Assembly (NCBI GenBank): GCA_041663585.1
Contig: JBAYMN010000001.1
Location: 1 to 64,000 of the forward strand
From: JALOBO01 sp023228225
Lineage (GTDB): Bacteria; Bacillota; Clostridia; Christensenellales; UBA1242
Direction of reading: 5' to 3'
DNA: 64,000 bases
Position numbers and translations under genes: made by a program. The notes below the pieces were generated by a model that saw only the letters and a list, made by a program, of their open reading frames with translations, did not search any database and had not been told where the DNA came from. Below are positions 9,151 through 17,781 of this stretch, one piece after another. The stretch's first letter is position 1. Every line of letters starts with the position of its first letter.

Positions 9151-9168
9151 AGGTCAAAGAAAGTCAAA
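9151..9168 (+). promoter_or_regulatory. CtsR operator
   Basis: The sequence AGGTCAAAGAAAGTCAAA matches the tandem heptad CtsR box (GGTCAAA-nnn-RGTCAAA) and lies 10 bp after the -10. Binding would block transcription initiation, giving autoregulation of the operon by CtsR. Confidence 0.92.
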
Positions 9169-9240
9169 CTTTTACAGGTTAAATTTAATTTAACAGAACA
9201 TAATATTATTACACTAATTTAATTGTAAAAAGGCGTAAAA

Positions 9241-9687
9241 ATGGATAGCATAAGTAATTTAATAGAAAACTTTATAATATCCACGATAGGCGAAGAAAAA
9301 TCGCTAGATTTATCACGCAATGAATTAGGCAAATATTTTGGTTGTGCTCCAAGTCAAATAAATTATGTAATTAGCACACGCTTTACCGTAGAACGCGGGT
9401 TTATAACCGAAAGTAAACGCGGTGGTGGGGGATTTATTAAAATTACAAAATTGTCTGATAGAAAAGACAGTTTTATATCATCTCTTATTAATAATGTTAT
9501 AGGAGAACAAATAGATTATAACAGGGCAGTACAAATATTAATTGGGCTTAAAGAACGACAATATGTTACGGAGCGAGAATTAGAAATTATAAAAATTGCA
9601 ATTCACCCTAAATCGCTTCAATCGCCATTAGATATAGCCGAACGACAGCGTGCGGTAATATTAAAAAATTTACTCATATATTTTTAA
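9241..9687 (+). CDS. ctsR: transcriptional repressor CtsR
   Basis: A 148-aa repressor of class III heat-shock genes. The N-terminal winged helix includes NELGKYFGCAPSQINYVISTRF, and the wing tip RGGGGFI binds the heptad repeats. The C-terminal part carries the four-helix dimerisation domain that is released by heat and by McsB phosphorylation. It is the first gene of a four-gene operon; mcsA begins 18 nt downstream. The only visible CtsR box is its own. Confidence 0.97.
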   Translation: MDSISNLIENFIISTIGEEKSLDLSRNELGKYFGCAPSQINYVISTRFTVERGFITESKRGGGGFIKITKLSDRKDSFISSLINNVIGEQIDYNRAVQILIGLKERQYVTERELEIIKIAIHPKSLQSPLDIAERQRAVILKNLLIYF

Positions 9688-9705
9688 AAGGAGTTTTTTA
9701 GAATT

Positions 9706-10206
9706 ATGAAATGTCAAAAATGCAAAACAAATGAAGCAACATATCATACTTCGATAACTATAAACGGTCAAACTACCGAAGAGCATCTGTGTGCGGAATG
9801 TGCGATTGCAACTGGTAAAATGCCTCATTTTAAAACTATTGATGTAGGCGAATTTTTTGATAGTTATGTAGATAATTATAAAAAAGCAAAAAGTATTCCT
9901 AAGGCGATTATTTGTCCGGGGTGCGGAATGTTAAGTACAGATTTTTTATCCACTGGCTTTGTCGGTTGTTCTATGTGCTATAAGGCATTTGAAAATCTGT
10001 TACAACCTATAATTAAAAATGTACAGGGGCGAACAAAGCACATAGGTAAACTTGCAGATAAACAATTTAATTTAAACAGTTCAAATTCTAAGCAAGAAGA
10101 AATTGATCGCTTAAACAGTTTACTAAAACGGGCGGTGGCAGAAGAACGTTATGAAGATGCCGCTGAATATAAACGTAAAATTAAAGAAATTAATGACAAA
10201 AATTAA
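9706..10206 (+). CDS. mcsA: McsA, activator of arginine kinase McsB
   Basis: A 166-aa zinc protein. Treble-clef CXXC pairs are visible at CQKC, CAEC, CPGC and CSMC (the Cys pairs span residues about 3 to 91), followed by a C-terminal UVR motif (AEERYEDAAEYKRKIKEIN). In Bacillus it activates McsB and adapts substrates to ClpC. The position between ctsR and mcsB is the canonical one. It has an AAGGAG ribosome site. Confidence 0.95.
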   Translation: MKCQKCKTNEATYHTSITINGQTTEEHLCAECAIATGKMPHFKTIDVGEFFDSYVDNYKKAKSIPKAIICPGCGMLSTDFLSTGFVGCSMCYKAFENLLQPIIKNVQGRTKHIGKLADKQFNLNSSNSKQEEIDRLNSLLKRAVAEERYEDAAEYKRKIKEINDKN

Positions 10207-10234
10207 TTTAAATTAATACAGTTTGGAGTAAAAT

Positions 10235-11227
10235 ATGGATAATATTGTAGTATCTTCTAGAATACGATTAGCGCGAAATTTGCACGGCATACCATATCCG
10301 CACAAGTTAAAAGATGAACGAGCGTATGCGGTAGTTATGAAAAGTGTGGCTGATGTTTTGTCACCATTTAATTACAAAGTTTATGCAACAAACACATTAT
10401 CTGATATTGATTGTGATGTACTTCTAGAAAAACATTTAATTAGCAAAGACCTAATTTTAAATAAAGAATATGGCGGAGTAATTATTAGCGAAGATGAAAC
10501 CGTATCAATTATGATTAACGAAGAAGACCATATAAGGGCGCAATGTTTGTTTAGTGGATTTAACTTACAAAAAGCATACGAAATTGTAAATAAAATAGAT
10601 GATATTTTGCTTTCTAAATTAAGTATTTCATATGATTCGGAGTTAGGGTTTTTAACTGCTTGTCCAACTAACATAGGCACTGGAATGCGCGCCTCAGTTA
10701 TGATGTTTTTGCCCGCTATTACAATGAATGGTACAGTTAACAATGTTATTAATGCATTATCCAAACTGGGTATTACTATTAGAGGGGTATATGGTGAGGG
10801 CAGTTCGGCCGATGGATACATGTATCAAGTATCAAATCAAATATCGCTAGGACTTACTGAACAAGAAATTATAAAAAACGTATCAAACGCTGTGCTAAAA
10901 ATTTGTGAAATTGAAGAAAATGCAAGGCGAGAATTATTAAAACACCAAACAGATGATATAATAGATTCTGCTTGCCGTGCTTATGGAATTTTAACTAATG
11001 CATATAAGCTAGACAGCAACGAATTTATGAAACTTATGGCGAAATTGAAATTTGGGGTATGTTTGGGCTTTATAAAATTAAGTAATGTAGATATTTTAGA
11101 TAAATTAATAATATCGGCACAGCCCGCACATTTAATGCAATTAAAAGGTGAATTAATACAGCCAAATGAACGCGATATATTTAGGGCGGAATATGTTGCC
11201 GGCATGCTAAAAAATGCAAAAATATAA
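10235..11227 (+). CDS. mcsB: protein arginine kinase McsB
   Basis: A 330-aa member of the ATP:guanido phosphotransferase family. The signature CPTNIGTGMRAS lies near residue 142 and contains the reactive Cys. An N-terminal SSRIRLARN segment contacts ATP. It phosphorylates arginines, marking proteins for ClpCP degradation and inactivating CtsR. It starts 28 nt after mcsA with a TTGGAG ribosome site. The length is slightly short of the Bacillus enzyme (363 aa), mainly at the C-terminus. Confidence 0.96.
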   Translation: MDNIVVSSRIRLARNLHGIPYPHKLKDERAYAVVMKSVADVLSPFNYKVYATNTLSDIDCDVLLEKHLISKDLILNKEYGGVIISEDETVSIMINEEDHIRAQCLFSGFNLQKAYEIVNKIDDILLSKLSISYDSELGFLTACPTNIGTGMRASVMMFLPAITMNGTVNNVINALSKLGITIRGVYGEGSSADGYMYQVSNQISLGLTEQEIIKNVSNAVLKICEIEENARRELLKHQTDDIIDSACRAYGILTNAYKLDSNEFMKLMAKLKFGVCLGFIKLSNVDILDKLIISAQPAHLMQLKGELIQPNERDIFRAEYVAGMLKNAKI

Positions 11228-11254
11228 TGACTAAATTATTCAAGGAGAAATATT

Positions 11255-13759
11255 ATGCAATTTAATTTTGAAAGTTCTATGAACTTAACAGAAAATGTAA
11301 AAAATACTGTAAAAAATGCAGCGACATTAGTACTTAATTTAAGGTATGAGCAAATAGGTTCCGAACATTTATTGTATGGATTAAGCAAAACTGATTGCGT
11401 GGCTTCAAAAATGCTTTCTGAATATGGAGTAACAAGTGAGGCTATGAAATCTGTATTTGAAAAAAATGATAGAACTCCTGATTTTGATGCAGTTATTCAA
11501 GTTGCATTTACACCGCGTGCAAAAGAAATTTTTTTACGAGCACAACAACTTGCAATGCAGTTTAACCATAATTTTATTGGCACTGAGCATTTATTGCTTA
11601 GTATATTGCTTGATCCCGATGCATTAGCCGATACAATACTTGTTCGTGCATTTAAAGTAAATATTGCGGAATTAAAACAAAGACTTTTAGGAGTACTGCG
11701 TTCTCAACAGGGCGAATCACAAATGTTTAGTAGAGAAAATATAATGTCTAATGGTATGGGCGACACTACAAATTATAACGGAAATACACAGGCAAATGGC
11801 TCTTCACTTCCCGAAAGTTTACTCGCTATGGGCTCGGACCTTACTCTTAAAGCAAAACAGCATAAAATTGACCCTATAATTGGTAGACAAAAAGAAATTG
11901 AAAGAATTATTGAAATTCTTTGCAGAAAAACTAAAAATAATCCTGTTCTTATTGGTGAGGCGGGTGTTGGTAAGTCGGCAATTATAGAAGGGTTAGCACG
12001 TGAAATTGTAGCGGGTAATGTTCCAGATTTATTGAAAAACAAAATCATATATTCGTTAGATATTGGTAGTTTGGTTGCTGGAACAAAATACCGCGGTTCA
12101 TTAGAAGAACGCTTAAAAAATGCTATTGAAACCATAATAGGGCAAAAAAATATAATTGTATTTATTGATGAAATACACACTTTGGCTTCTTCTGGCGCTA
12201 AGGAGGGAGAAGTAAATCCTTCCGATATGTTAAAACCTTATTTAGCAAGAGGTGAATTACAAACCGTTGGAGCAACAACTACCGATGAATATCGTAAATT
12301 TATTGAGAAAGATAAAGCACTAGAACGTAGATTTCAACCCATTATGGTTAATCCGCCAAGCGTTGAAGAAACAATCTTAATACTAAAAGGATTGCGTGAT
12401 AGTTATGAGGCGTTCCATAAAGTTAAAATAACCGATGAGGCAATAGAAACTGCGGCTACACTATCTGACCGCTATATTATGGATCGTAGCCTACCTGATA
12501 AGGCGATTGATTTAATTGATGAGGCAAGTAGTAGGGCGAAAGTAAACAATAATTTTACGCCTCCTGAATTAAAAACAAAAGAAGAAGAAATTAAACAATT
12601 AGAAATTAACAAAAAAGAAGCATTAATGCAAGAAAACTTTGAAAAGGCGGCCGCTATCCGCGACCAAATTAAAAAAGCAGAAGAGCAAGCAGATAAAATT
12701 AAAAATGATTACAAAACCGATAAACAAAAAATACAAGTGCAAATTGGTGCCGAAGAAGTTGCAAGAGTAGTTTCTAACTGGACTAAAATACCAGTTACCA
12801 AAATAACTGAAAGCGAAAAACAAAGATTGGTGCATTTAGAAGATGATTTGCATAAGCGCGTAATTGGGCAAGATGAAGCAGTAGAAGCAGTTGCAAAAGC
12901 AATTAGGCGAGCAAGGGCGGGGTTAAAAGACCCATCTCGTCCCATTGGTTCATTTCTATTTTTAGGACAAACCGGCGTAGGTAAAACGGAATTGTCTAAG
13001 ACACTTGCTGAATCATTATTTGATGATGAAAATTCTATAATACGAATTGATATGTCCGAATATATGGAAAGTCATTCTGTATCAAAACTTATTGGTTCGC
13101 CTCCGGGTTACATTGGCTATGATGAGGGCGGACAACTTACTGAACAAGTTCGCAGAAAGCCGTATTCAGTAGTTCTTTTTGATGAAATTGAAAAAGCGCA
13201 CGCTGATGTTTATAATGCATTATTGCAAATACTTGATGATGGTAGACTTACGGATTCACAAGGAAGAATTGTAAATTTTAAAAATACCGTTATTATTATG
13301 ACATCTAATATTGGAGTAAATGAAATTCCAAAAAATAAAGCGGGCTTAGGTTTTAAAGATAGTGCTACTTTAAAAGAACAAACTTTTGAAGATATTAAAC
13401 GAATACTCACCGATGCTGTAAAAAAACATTTTAAACCCGAATTTATAAACCGAATAGATGTTATTACAGTATTTAAGCCACTCACCGAAGATAACTTAGC
13501 CAGAATTGCCGGTCTTATGATTAAAAAAGTTGAAAGCAGGTTAAAAGCACAAAAAGTTGAATTAAAATTAACCGAAAAAGCACTAAAATATTTAGTTGCA
13601 AAAGGTTATGATGCAGATTATGGCGCAAGACCATTAAGGCGTGTTATAGAACGTGAAATTGAAGACACACTTGCAGAATATTTATTAGGTGGAAAAATTG
13701 CAGAAGGCTCATCTGTACTTATTGATGCTGATGACAAAAATATTATAATTAATATCTAA
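11255..13759 (+). CDS. clpC: ATP-dependent Clp protease ATPase ClpC
   Basis: An 834-aa Hsp100 unfoldase. A double Clp-N repeat occupies about 1-150. AAA module 1 has GEAGVGKS near 234 and Walker B VFIDEIHTL. A middle domain with a UVR-like motif (ENFEKAAAIRDQIKKAEEQ) identifies ClpC rather than ClpB. AAA module 2 has GQTGVGKT near 570, and a ClpB-D2-small domain follows. It is the last gene of the CtsR operon, with an AAGGAG site. It delivers arginine-phosphorylated substrates to ClpP, which is not in the window. Confidence 0.97.
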   Translation: MQFNFESSMNLTENVKNTVKNAATLVLNLRYEQIGSEHLLYGLSKTDCVASKMLSEYGVTSEAMKSVFEKNDRTPDFDAVIQVAFTPRAKEIFLRAQQLAMQFNHNFIGTEHLLLSILLDPDALADTILVRAFKVNIAELKQRLLGVLRSQQGESQMFSRENIMSNGMGDTTNYNGNTQANGSSLPESLLAMGSDLTLKAKQHKIDPIIGRQKEIERIIEILCRKTKNNPVLIGEAGVGKSAIIEGLAREIVAGNVPDLLKNKIIYSLDIGSLVAGTKYRGSLEERLKNAIETIIGQKNIIVFIDEIHTLASSGAKEGEVNPSDMLKPYLARGELQTVGATTTDEYRKFIEKDKALERRFQPIMVNPPSVEETILILKGLRDSYEAFHKVKITDEAIETAATLSDRYIMDRSLPDKAIDLIDEASSRAKVNNNFTPPELKTKEEEIKQLEINKKEALMQENFEKAAAIRDQIKKAEEQADKIKNDYKTDKQKIQVQIGAEEVARVVSNWTKIPVTKITESEKQRLVHLEDDLHKRVIGQDEAVEAVAKAIRRARAGLKDPSRPIGSFLFLGQTGVGKTELSKTLAESLFDDENSIIRIDMSEYMESHSVSKLIGSPPGYIGYDEGGQLTEQVRRKPYSVVLFDEIEKAHADVYNALLQILDDGRLTDSQGRIVNFKNTVIIMTSNIGVNEIPKNKAGLGFKDSATLKEQTFEDIKRILTDAVKKHFKPEFINRIDVITVFKPLTEDNLARIAGLMIKKVESRLKAQKVELKLTEKALKYLVAKGYDADYGARPLRRVIEREIEDTLAEYLLGGKIAEGSSVLIDADDKNIIINI

Positions 13760-13831
13760 TCCGTATTATTCATTTGCCAAATTTAAAATGTTTTGTTAAC
13801 ATAAAATATTAGAATATGTTGGAGGTACAAT

Positions 13832-14371
13832 ATGAAAATTGAATTAAGTTCAAAAAATTACGATATTGGAAAAAGATTAAAAGATATTATTGAAACAAAA
13901 GTACAAAAATTGGATAGATATTTTGATTCAGATGCAGTTGCAAAGGTAATTTGTAAATTAGAGAACAACATATACAAACTTGAAGTTACAATTTTAAGTA
14001 AAGGCTTATTTTATAGAGCAGAAGCAACAAGCAATGAAAATATGTACGAAAATATAGATATGGCTCTTCCAAAAGTTGAAAGACAAATTGTGCGAAATGC
14101 CGATAAACTAAAAACAAAATTGCGTGCGGGTGCATTTAAGGATAAGGAACTTGTTTATAATACCGAAATGCCAGTTCGTAAGGAAGTAAAAGTTGTTAAA
14201 ACCAAGAGTTTTGAACTTATTCCGCTTACGGTTGATGATGCGATTTTAAATATGGAAGAATTAGGTCATGACTTTTATATTTTTCTCAGTAAAGAAACTG
14301 GAAAAATTAATGTTATGTACAAAAGAAAAGATGGCAATTTAGGTCTTATAGAAGTAATAAATTCAAAATAA
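13832..14371 (+). CDS. hpf: ribosome hibernation promoting factor, long form
   Basis: A 179-aa protein with an N-terminal S30AE domain (residues 1-95) and a C-terminal dimerisation domain (VVKTKSFELIPLTVDDA, then DFYIFLSKETGKINVMYKRKDG). Long HPF dimerises 70S ribosomes to 100S in resting cells. It follows clpC by 72 bp with a TTGGAGG site and is closed by a terminator hairpin. It may be read through from the clpC operon or from its own promoter. Confidence 0.95.
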   Translation: MKIELSSKNYDIGKRLKDIIETKVQKLDRYFDSDAVAKVICKLENNIYKLEVTILSKGLFYRAEATSNENMYENIDMALPKVERQIVRNADKLKTKLRAGAFKDKELVYNTEMPVRKEVKVVKTKSFELIPLTVDDAILNMEELGHDFYIFLSKETGKINVMYKRKDGNLGLIEVINSK

Positions 14372-14377
14372 TTAAAT

Positions 14378-14418
14378 ATTACCGCAAGTCCTTAATAAAT
14401 TGCTTGCGGTAATTTTAT
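14378..14418 (+). terminator. intrinsic terminator after hpf
   Basis: An 11-bp perfect stem ATTACCGCAAG/CTTGCGGTAAT (14378-14388 with 14403-14413) is followed by TTTTAT, 6 bp after the hpf stop codon. Confidence 0.75.
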
Positions 14419-14451
14419 AAACTTTTGTATATAAAATTATTTTAATAAGTA

Positions 14452-14480
14452 TTGAAATGTCCTTAAAATAGTGTTATAAT
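14452..14480 (+). promoter_or_regulatory. sigma-A-type promoter
   Basis: A TTGAAA (14452-14457) and perfect TATAAT (14475-14480) with a 17-bp spacer lie 36 bp before the ABC-type ATPase start. Confidence 0.75.
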
Positions 14481-14516
14481 AAGTAACTTACATTCAAACA
14501 CTAATAAAGGAACGCC

Positions 14517-15146
14517 ATGATTACGACTGACAAAGTATTTTTAAAATTTAATTCAAATTTCTACACGCTTTACGATATTAATTTAGAAATTTTAACAGGC
14601 GAGAAAGTAGTTATTTTAGGTGAATCAGAAAGTGGAAAATCAACACTTTTAAAAGTTTTAGTTGGTCTTATTAAACCTACTTCGGGTAACGTTTGCGTAA
14701 ATGGCACTGTTCTAAACGGTGTAATTAAAAATACGCCAACGCTGTTTATTCCCGAAAGTAGTGTTTTTTTTAATAATGCAACTGCTTTTAAAAATTTAAA
14801 GTGGGCAATTAAACAACTATCAAGTACTAAACAATTTGATATTATACAAATTTTACAAGAGTACGGAATTTTAGAATTAAAAGACATTAAAGTAAAATTG
14901 TTAAGTGAGTATCAAAAGTTTTTACTATCTGTCGCGCGTGGCATGCTAAAAAGCCCCGAAATAGTTGTTATTGATGACACCATTAAAAAATTTAATGAGA
15001 AAGAAATAAATGAGGTAGTAGAATTATTGCAAAAAATTGCAAAAAATAAGGACATAACAATGATTATAGCAACTTCAAATTTAGAGTTTGCAAAAAAATT
15101 AGGTTACAAAACTATTAAAATAAATTTAGGAAGCATTCAAAATTAA
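14517..15146 (+). CDS. orphan ABC-type ATPase with degenerate signature
   Basis: A 209-aa single ABC nucleotide-binding domain. Walker A GESESGKSTLL lies near residue 36. The signature region reads LLSEYQKFLLSVARGML rather than LSGGQ, and the Walker B stretch EIVVIDDT has Asp where the catalytic Glu usually is. Family members include FtsE- and LolD-like exporters, but no permease is nearby. The next gene, 21 nt downstream, is a small HTH protein, so a regulatory or non-transport role is possible. The altered motifs suggest weak or absent ATP hydrolysis. No function can be assigned. Confidence 0.75.
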   Translation: MITTDKVFLKFNSNFYTLYDINLEILTGEKVVILGESESGKSTLLKVLVGLIKPTSGNVCVNGTVLNGVIKNTPTLFIPESSVFFNNATAFKNLKWAIKQLSSTKQFDIIQILQEYGILELKDIKVKLLSEYQKFLLSVARGMLKSPEIVVIDDTIKKFNEKEINEVVELLQKIAKNKDITMIIATSNLEFAKKLGYKTIKINLGSIQN

Positions 15147-15167
15147 ATACAAGAGAGGATTTTTACC

Positions 15168-15494
15168 ATGAAAGACACCAATAGTTCGCATCAGTTGATT
15201 ACAAAATCTGAAAAAATTTTAACTCAAACCCCCGTTAAACTAATTAAGCAATACAAATCGTTAATAAGCGAATCGGCGTTAAGTACTTTGTTTAAAAACC
15301 AAGATATGGTTGATACAATTAATTCATTTTATGAAAATGACTTGAATATAAGCCAAACTTCAAAAAAATGCTTTATGCATAGAAATACTCTTATTTATAG
15401 GTTAAATAAGATAGAAAATATTACTGGTTTAAATATTAAAAAATTTGAACAAGCATTAATTTTAAAATTGATTATTCTATATTCAAATAAGTAA
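15168..15494 (+). CDS. PucR/CdaR-type C-terminal HTH protein
   Basis: A 108-aa protein. Residues about 50-105 (FYENDLNISQTSKKC, then MHRNTLIYRLNKIENITGLN) match the C-terminal helix-turn-helix of PucR/CdaR-like regulators (HTH_30). The usual large N-terminal sensory region is absent, leaving only about 45 upstream residues. It is co-directional with and 21 nt after the degenerate ABC ATPase, with a GAGAGGA ribosome site. It is probably a DNA-binding protein partnered with that ATPase. Confidence 0.8.
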   Translation: MKDTNSSHQLITKSEKILTQTPVKLIKQYKSLISESALSTLFKNQDMVDTINSFYENDLNISQTSKKCFMHRNTLIYRLNKIENITGLNIKKFEQALILKLIILYSNK

Positions 15495-15520
15495 TTGTAA
15501 GTTAATTGATTATTTGTTTA

Positions 15521-16156
15521 CTAAATTCTTTTTAGTTTATCTATTTCAGAATTATCGTTTGGTTTAATATCAGACTTGTTTACCGTATTTTTGGGTGGAA
15601 ATGGCCCTTTTTTATTCCCGCCTAGCATTTTTAGTAAATCGCCATAACCACTTGATGAGCCTTTAAATTGATTAAGTAGTAATTCAAGCATGCTATTGCC
15701 ACTGTTGCCACTATTTTTAAAGGCACCCATTAAACTATTCATTAGATTATTTGATGGATTATCACCGGTATTTTGAGAATTAAAGTTTTGGTTGTTGTTT
15801 GCTTGTGTTTCTACATTATTATAGTTTTGATTTTCAGTATTTGATTGCTCTGTTACATTATTTGTACTTTGATTTTTTGTATTGTAATATTGGTCTACTA
15901 TGCCAAGTCCATTTTCTATGCTAAATTGTGACATATTATGGGCACTTTTTTTTGTGTTGCGAGCATCACTTGTGTTATTTTGACTATTATAACTGTTGTT
16001 TACATATGTATTATTATTTTGTTGTGCCGGCGGAGAATTTTGTGAGAAAGGGAAATTGCGGGAACTATTTAAACCCGAAAATAAATTGGCAAGCGGTATA
16101 TTATTTGTACCGCCTCCAAGCATATTCATTATAGGTGATAAATTTTTAAAGTCCAT
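15521..16156 (-). CDS. Asn/Gln-rich low-complexity protein
   Basis: A 211-aa protein with no recognisable domain. A short conserved-looking N-terminus (NLSPIMNMLGGG) is followed by about 110 residues dominated by Asn, Gln, Ser and Thr. A C-terminal segment LLELLLNQFKGSSSGYGDLLKMLGGNKKG echoes the N-terminal MLGG motif. No signal peptide or transmembrane helix is visible. It faces the small helical gene at 16227 divergently. Start ATG follows AGGAG. It could be a disordered scaffold or spore-associated protein; the function is unknown. Confidence 0.65.
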   Translation of the reverse strand: MDFKNLSPIMNMLGGGTNNIPLANLFSGLNSSRNFPFSQNSPPAQQNNNTYVNNSYNSQNNTSDARNTKKSAHNMSQFSIENGLGIVDQYYNTKNQSTNNVTEQSNTENQNYNNVETQANNNQNFNSQNTGDNPSNNLMNSLMGAFKNSGNSGNSMLELLLNQFKGSSSGYGDLLKMLGGNKKGPFPPKNTVNKSDIKPNDNSEIDKLKRI

Positions 16157-16226
16157 AACACTCCTAGATAATCAATATATTATATGAAAGCATATAATTA
16201 AATAGTTAAACAAAAAGGGGGATTAT

Positions 16227-16541
16227 ATGGCAAAAGACCTCAAAAGTTTTGCACGCGAAAAACTTTCACAAATAAGCGAAAAGTTAAAAGTATCGGAAAA
16301 GGAAGCGGAAAAAGTACTTGATGGACACAAAACAGAAGAGGAAAACATAAAATCTGCGTATGAAAAATATAAAAAACTTTCTAAAAACGACTTGTTAAAA
16401 GAATTTTTAACGCAGATTGAAAATAAGAAAAAGGCAGGCAAATTTAATCGTTCCGAAGTAGAAAATATTGCAAAGCGAATAACTCCAATGCTAAATAACG
16501 AGCAAAAACAAATGTTAAAATCAATTTTGGATTCTATATGA
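16227..16541 (+). CDS. small charged helical protein, unknown function
   Basis: A 104-aa protein very rich in Lys and Glu, predicted almost wholly helical (SQISEKLKVSEKEAEKVL and following). It has no Cys and no signal peptide. It has an AAAGGGGG ribosome site and its stop is 1 nt before the subtilase start, so the two are translationally coupled. It could be an inhibitor, chaperone or substrate of that protease, but this rests on position only. Confidence 0.7.
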   Translation: MAKDLKSFAREKLSQISEKLKVSEKEAEKVLDGHKTEEENIKSAYEKYKKLSKNDLLKEFLTQIENKKKAGKFNRSEVENIAKRITPMLNNEQKQMLKSILDSI

Positions 16542-16542
16542 T

Positions 16543-17724
16543 ATGTTAGATTTTAATCACAAAATTGACCCGCATTTAAAAAATATTGTAAGCACTCAAT
16601 CTAATGTTTGTGTGCCTTGTGTTGTTTATATTAATAATGCTATTCAATATAGGCAGTTTTTTAGTTTGATTAAATTTTATAATATTGATGTGTTACATAA
16701 ATATCCTTTTATTAATGCTTTTGGAGTAAATTTAAATAATACTCAGTTAAACTTTCTTGCCGAAAAAAAAGAAATTAAATATATAACAAGGCAAACTAGT
16801 GTTACCGCTCAAATGGATATCGCTAGAAATATTATAAATGCTGAAACATTTTACAACAGCGGATTTACTGGCAGTAATATGAATGTTGCTATTATAGATA
16901 CGGGAATTCAGCCCCATCTTGATTTTTTAATACCTAAACATAGAATTAAATTCTTTAAGGACTTTGTCAACGACAAAAGTAATATTTACGATGATAATGG
17001 ACACGGAACGGCAGTCGCCGGAATTTTAGCGGGAAATGGATTATTATCAAAAGGCAAATATAAAGGGGTTGCGCCCGATTGTAATTTAATAATATTAAAG
17101 GCGCTTGATAATAACGGTGAAACTGGTGCGTTTACAATTTTAGAAGCAATGCAATGGCTTTATGAAAATGCAAAATCTTATAATATTAAAGTTGTTTGTA
17201 TGTCTTTTGGGAGTGTGCCACTTGGGATAAGGGATCCTCTTGCCGTAGGCGCGGAGGCACTTTGGCGTGAAGGTTTAACTGTAATTGCGGCGGCGGGTAA
17301 TAGTGGACCTATTCACGAAAGCATTAAATCACCCGGAACAAACCCACGTATAATTACGGTAGGAGCATTAGATGACATGCGTGATGATGACAGAAAAATT
17401 GATAAAAATAAATTTAAAGTTGCTGAATTTTCTTCACGCGGACCAGCATTTATGCATTTTAAACCTGACATTATTGCACCGGGAGTAAAAATTATGACTG
17501 TATCAAATAAAGTAAACGCAGAGCCTTATGCCACTATGAGTGGAACATCTATGGCAACGCCTATTGTTGCGGGATTAGCGTGTTTGTTACTTCAAAAACA
17601 GCCAGATTTAAAACCCGATGAAATAAAGACATTAATCACGCATACTGCTAATCAAATTGGATTAGATAGAAATACCGAAGGATTGGGCATTGTAAATGCA
17701 TTAAATATTTTAAAGTCTATATAG
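16543..17724 (+). CDS. S8 family serine peptidase (subtilase), cytoplasmic type
   Basis: A 393-aa subtilisin-like protease. The triad is Asp in AIIDTGIQPH (near 119), His in DDNGHGTAVAG (near 154) and Ser in SGTSMATPI (near 334), with the oxyanion Asn in AAGNSGP (near 250). The first 100 residues look like an I9-type propeptide. There is no signal peptide, so an intracellular subtilisin-like enzyme (Isp/AprX type) is likely. It is coupled to the small helical protein upstream. Confidence 0.93.
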   Translation: MLDFNHKIDPHLKNIVSTQSNVCVPCVVYINNAIQYRQFFSLIKFYNIDVLHKYPFINAFGVNLNNTQLNFLAEKKEIKYITRQTSVTAQMDIARNIINAETFYNSGFTGSNMNVAIIDTGIQPHLDFLIPKHRIKFFKDFVNDKSNIYDDNGHGTAVAGILAGNGLLSKGKYKGVAPDCNLIILKALDNNGETGAFTILEAMQWLYENAKSYNIKVVCMSFGSVPLGIRDPLAVGAEALWREGLTVIAAAGNSGPIHESIKSPGTNPRIITVGALDDMRDDDRKIDKNKFKVAEFSSRGPAFMHFKPDIIAPGVKIMTVSNKVNAEPYATMSGTSMATPIVAGLACLLLQKQPDLKPDEIKTLITHTANQIGLDRNTEGLGIVNALNILKSI

Positions 17725-17781
17725 TATTTTTTAAAATAACAGAGTCAATACTACCCGCTTAGCGTGTAATTTTGACTTAAT

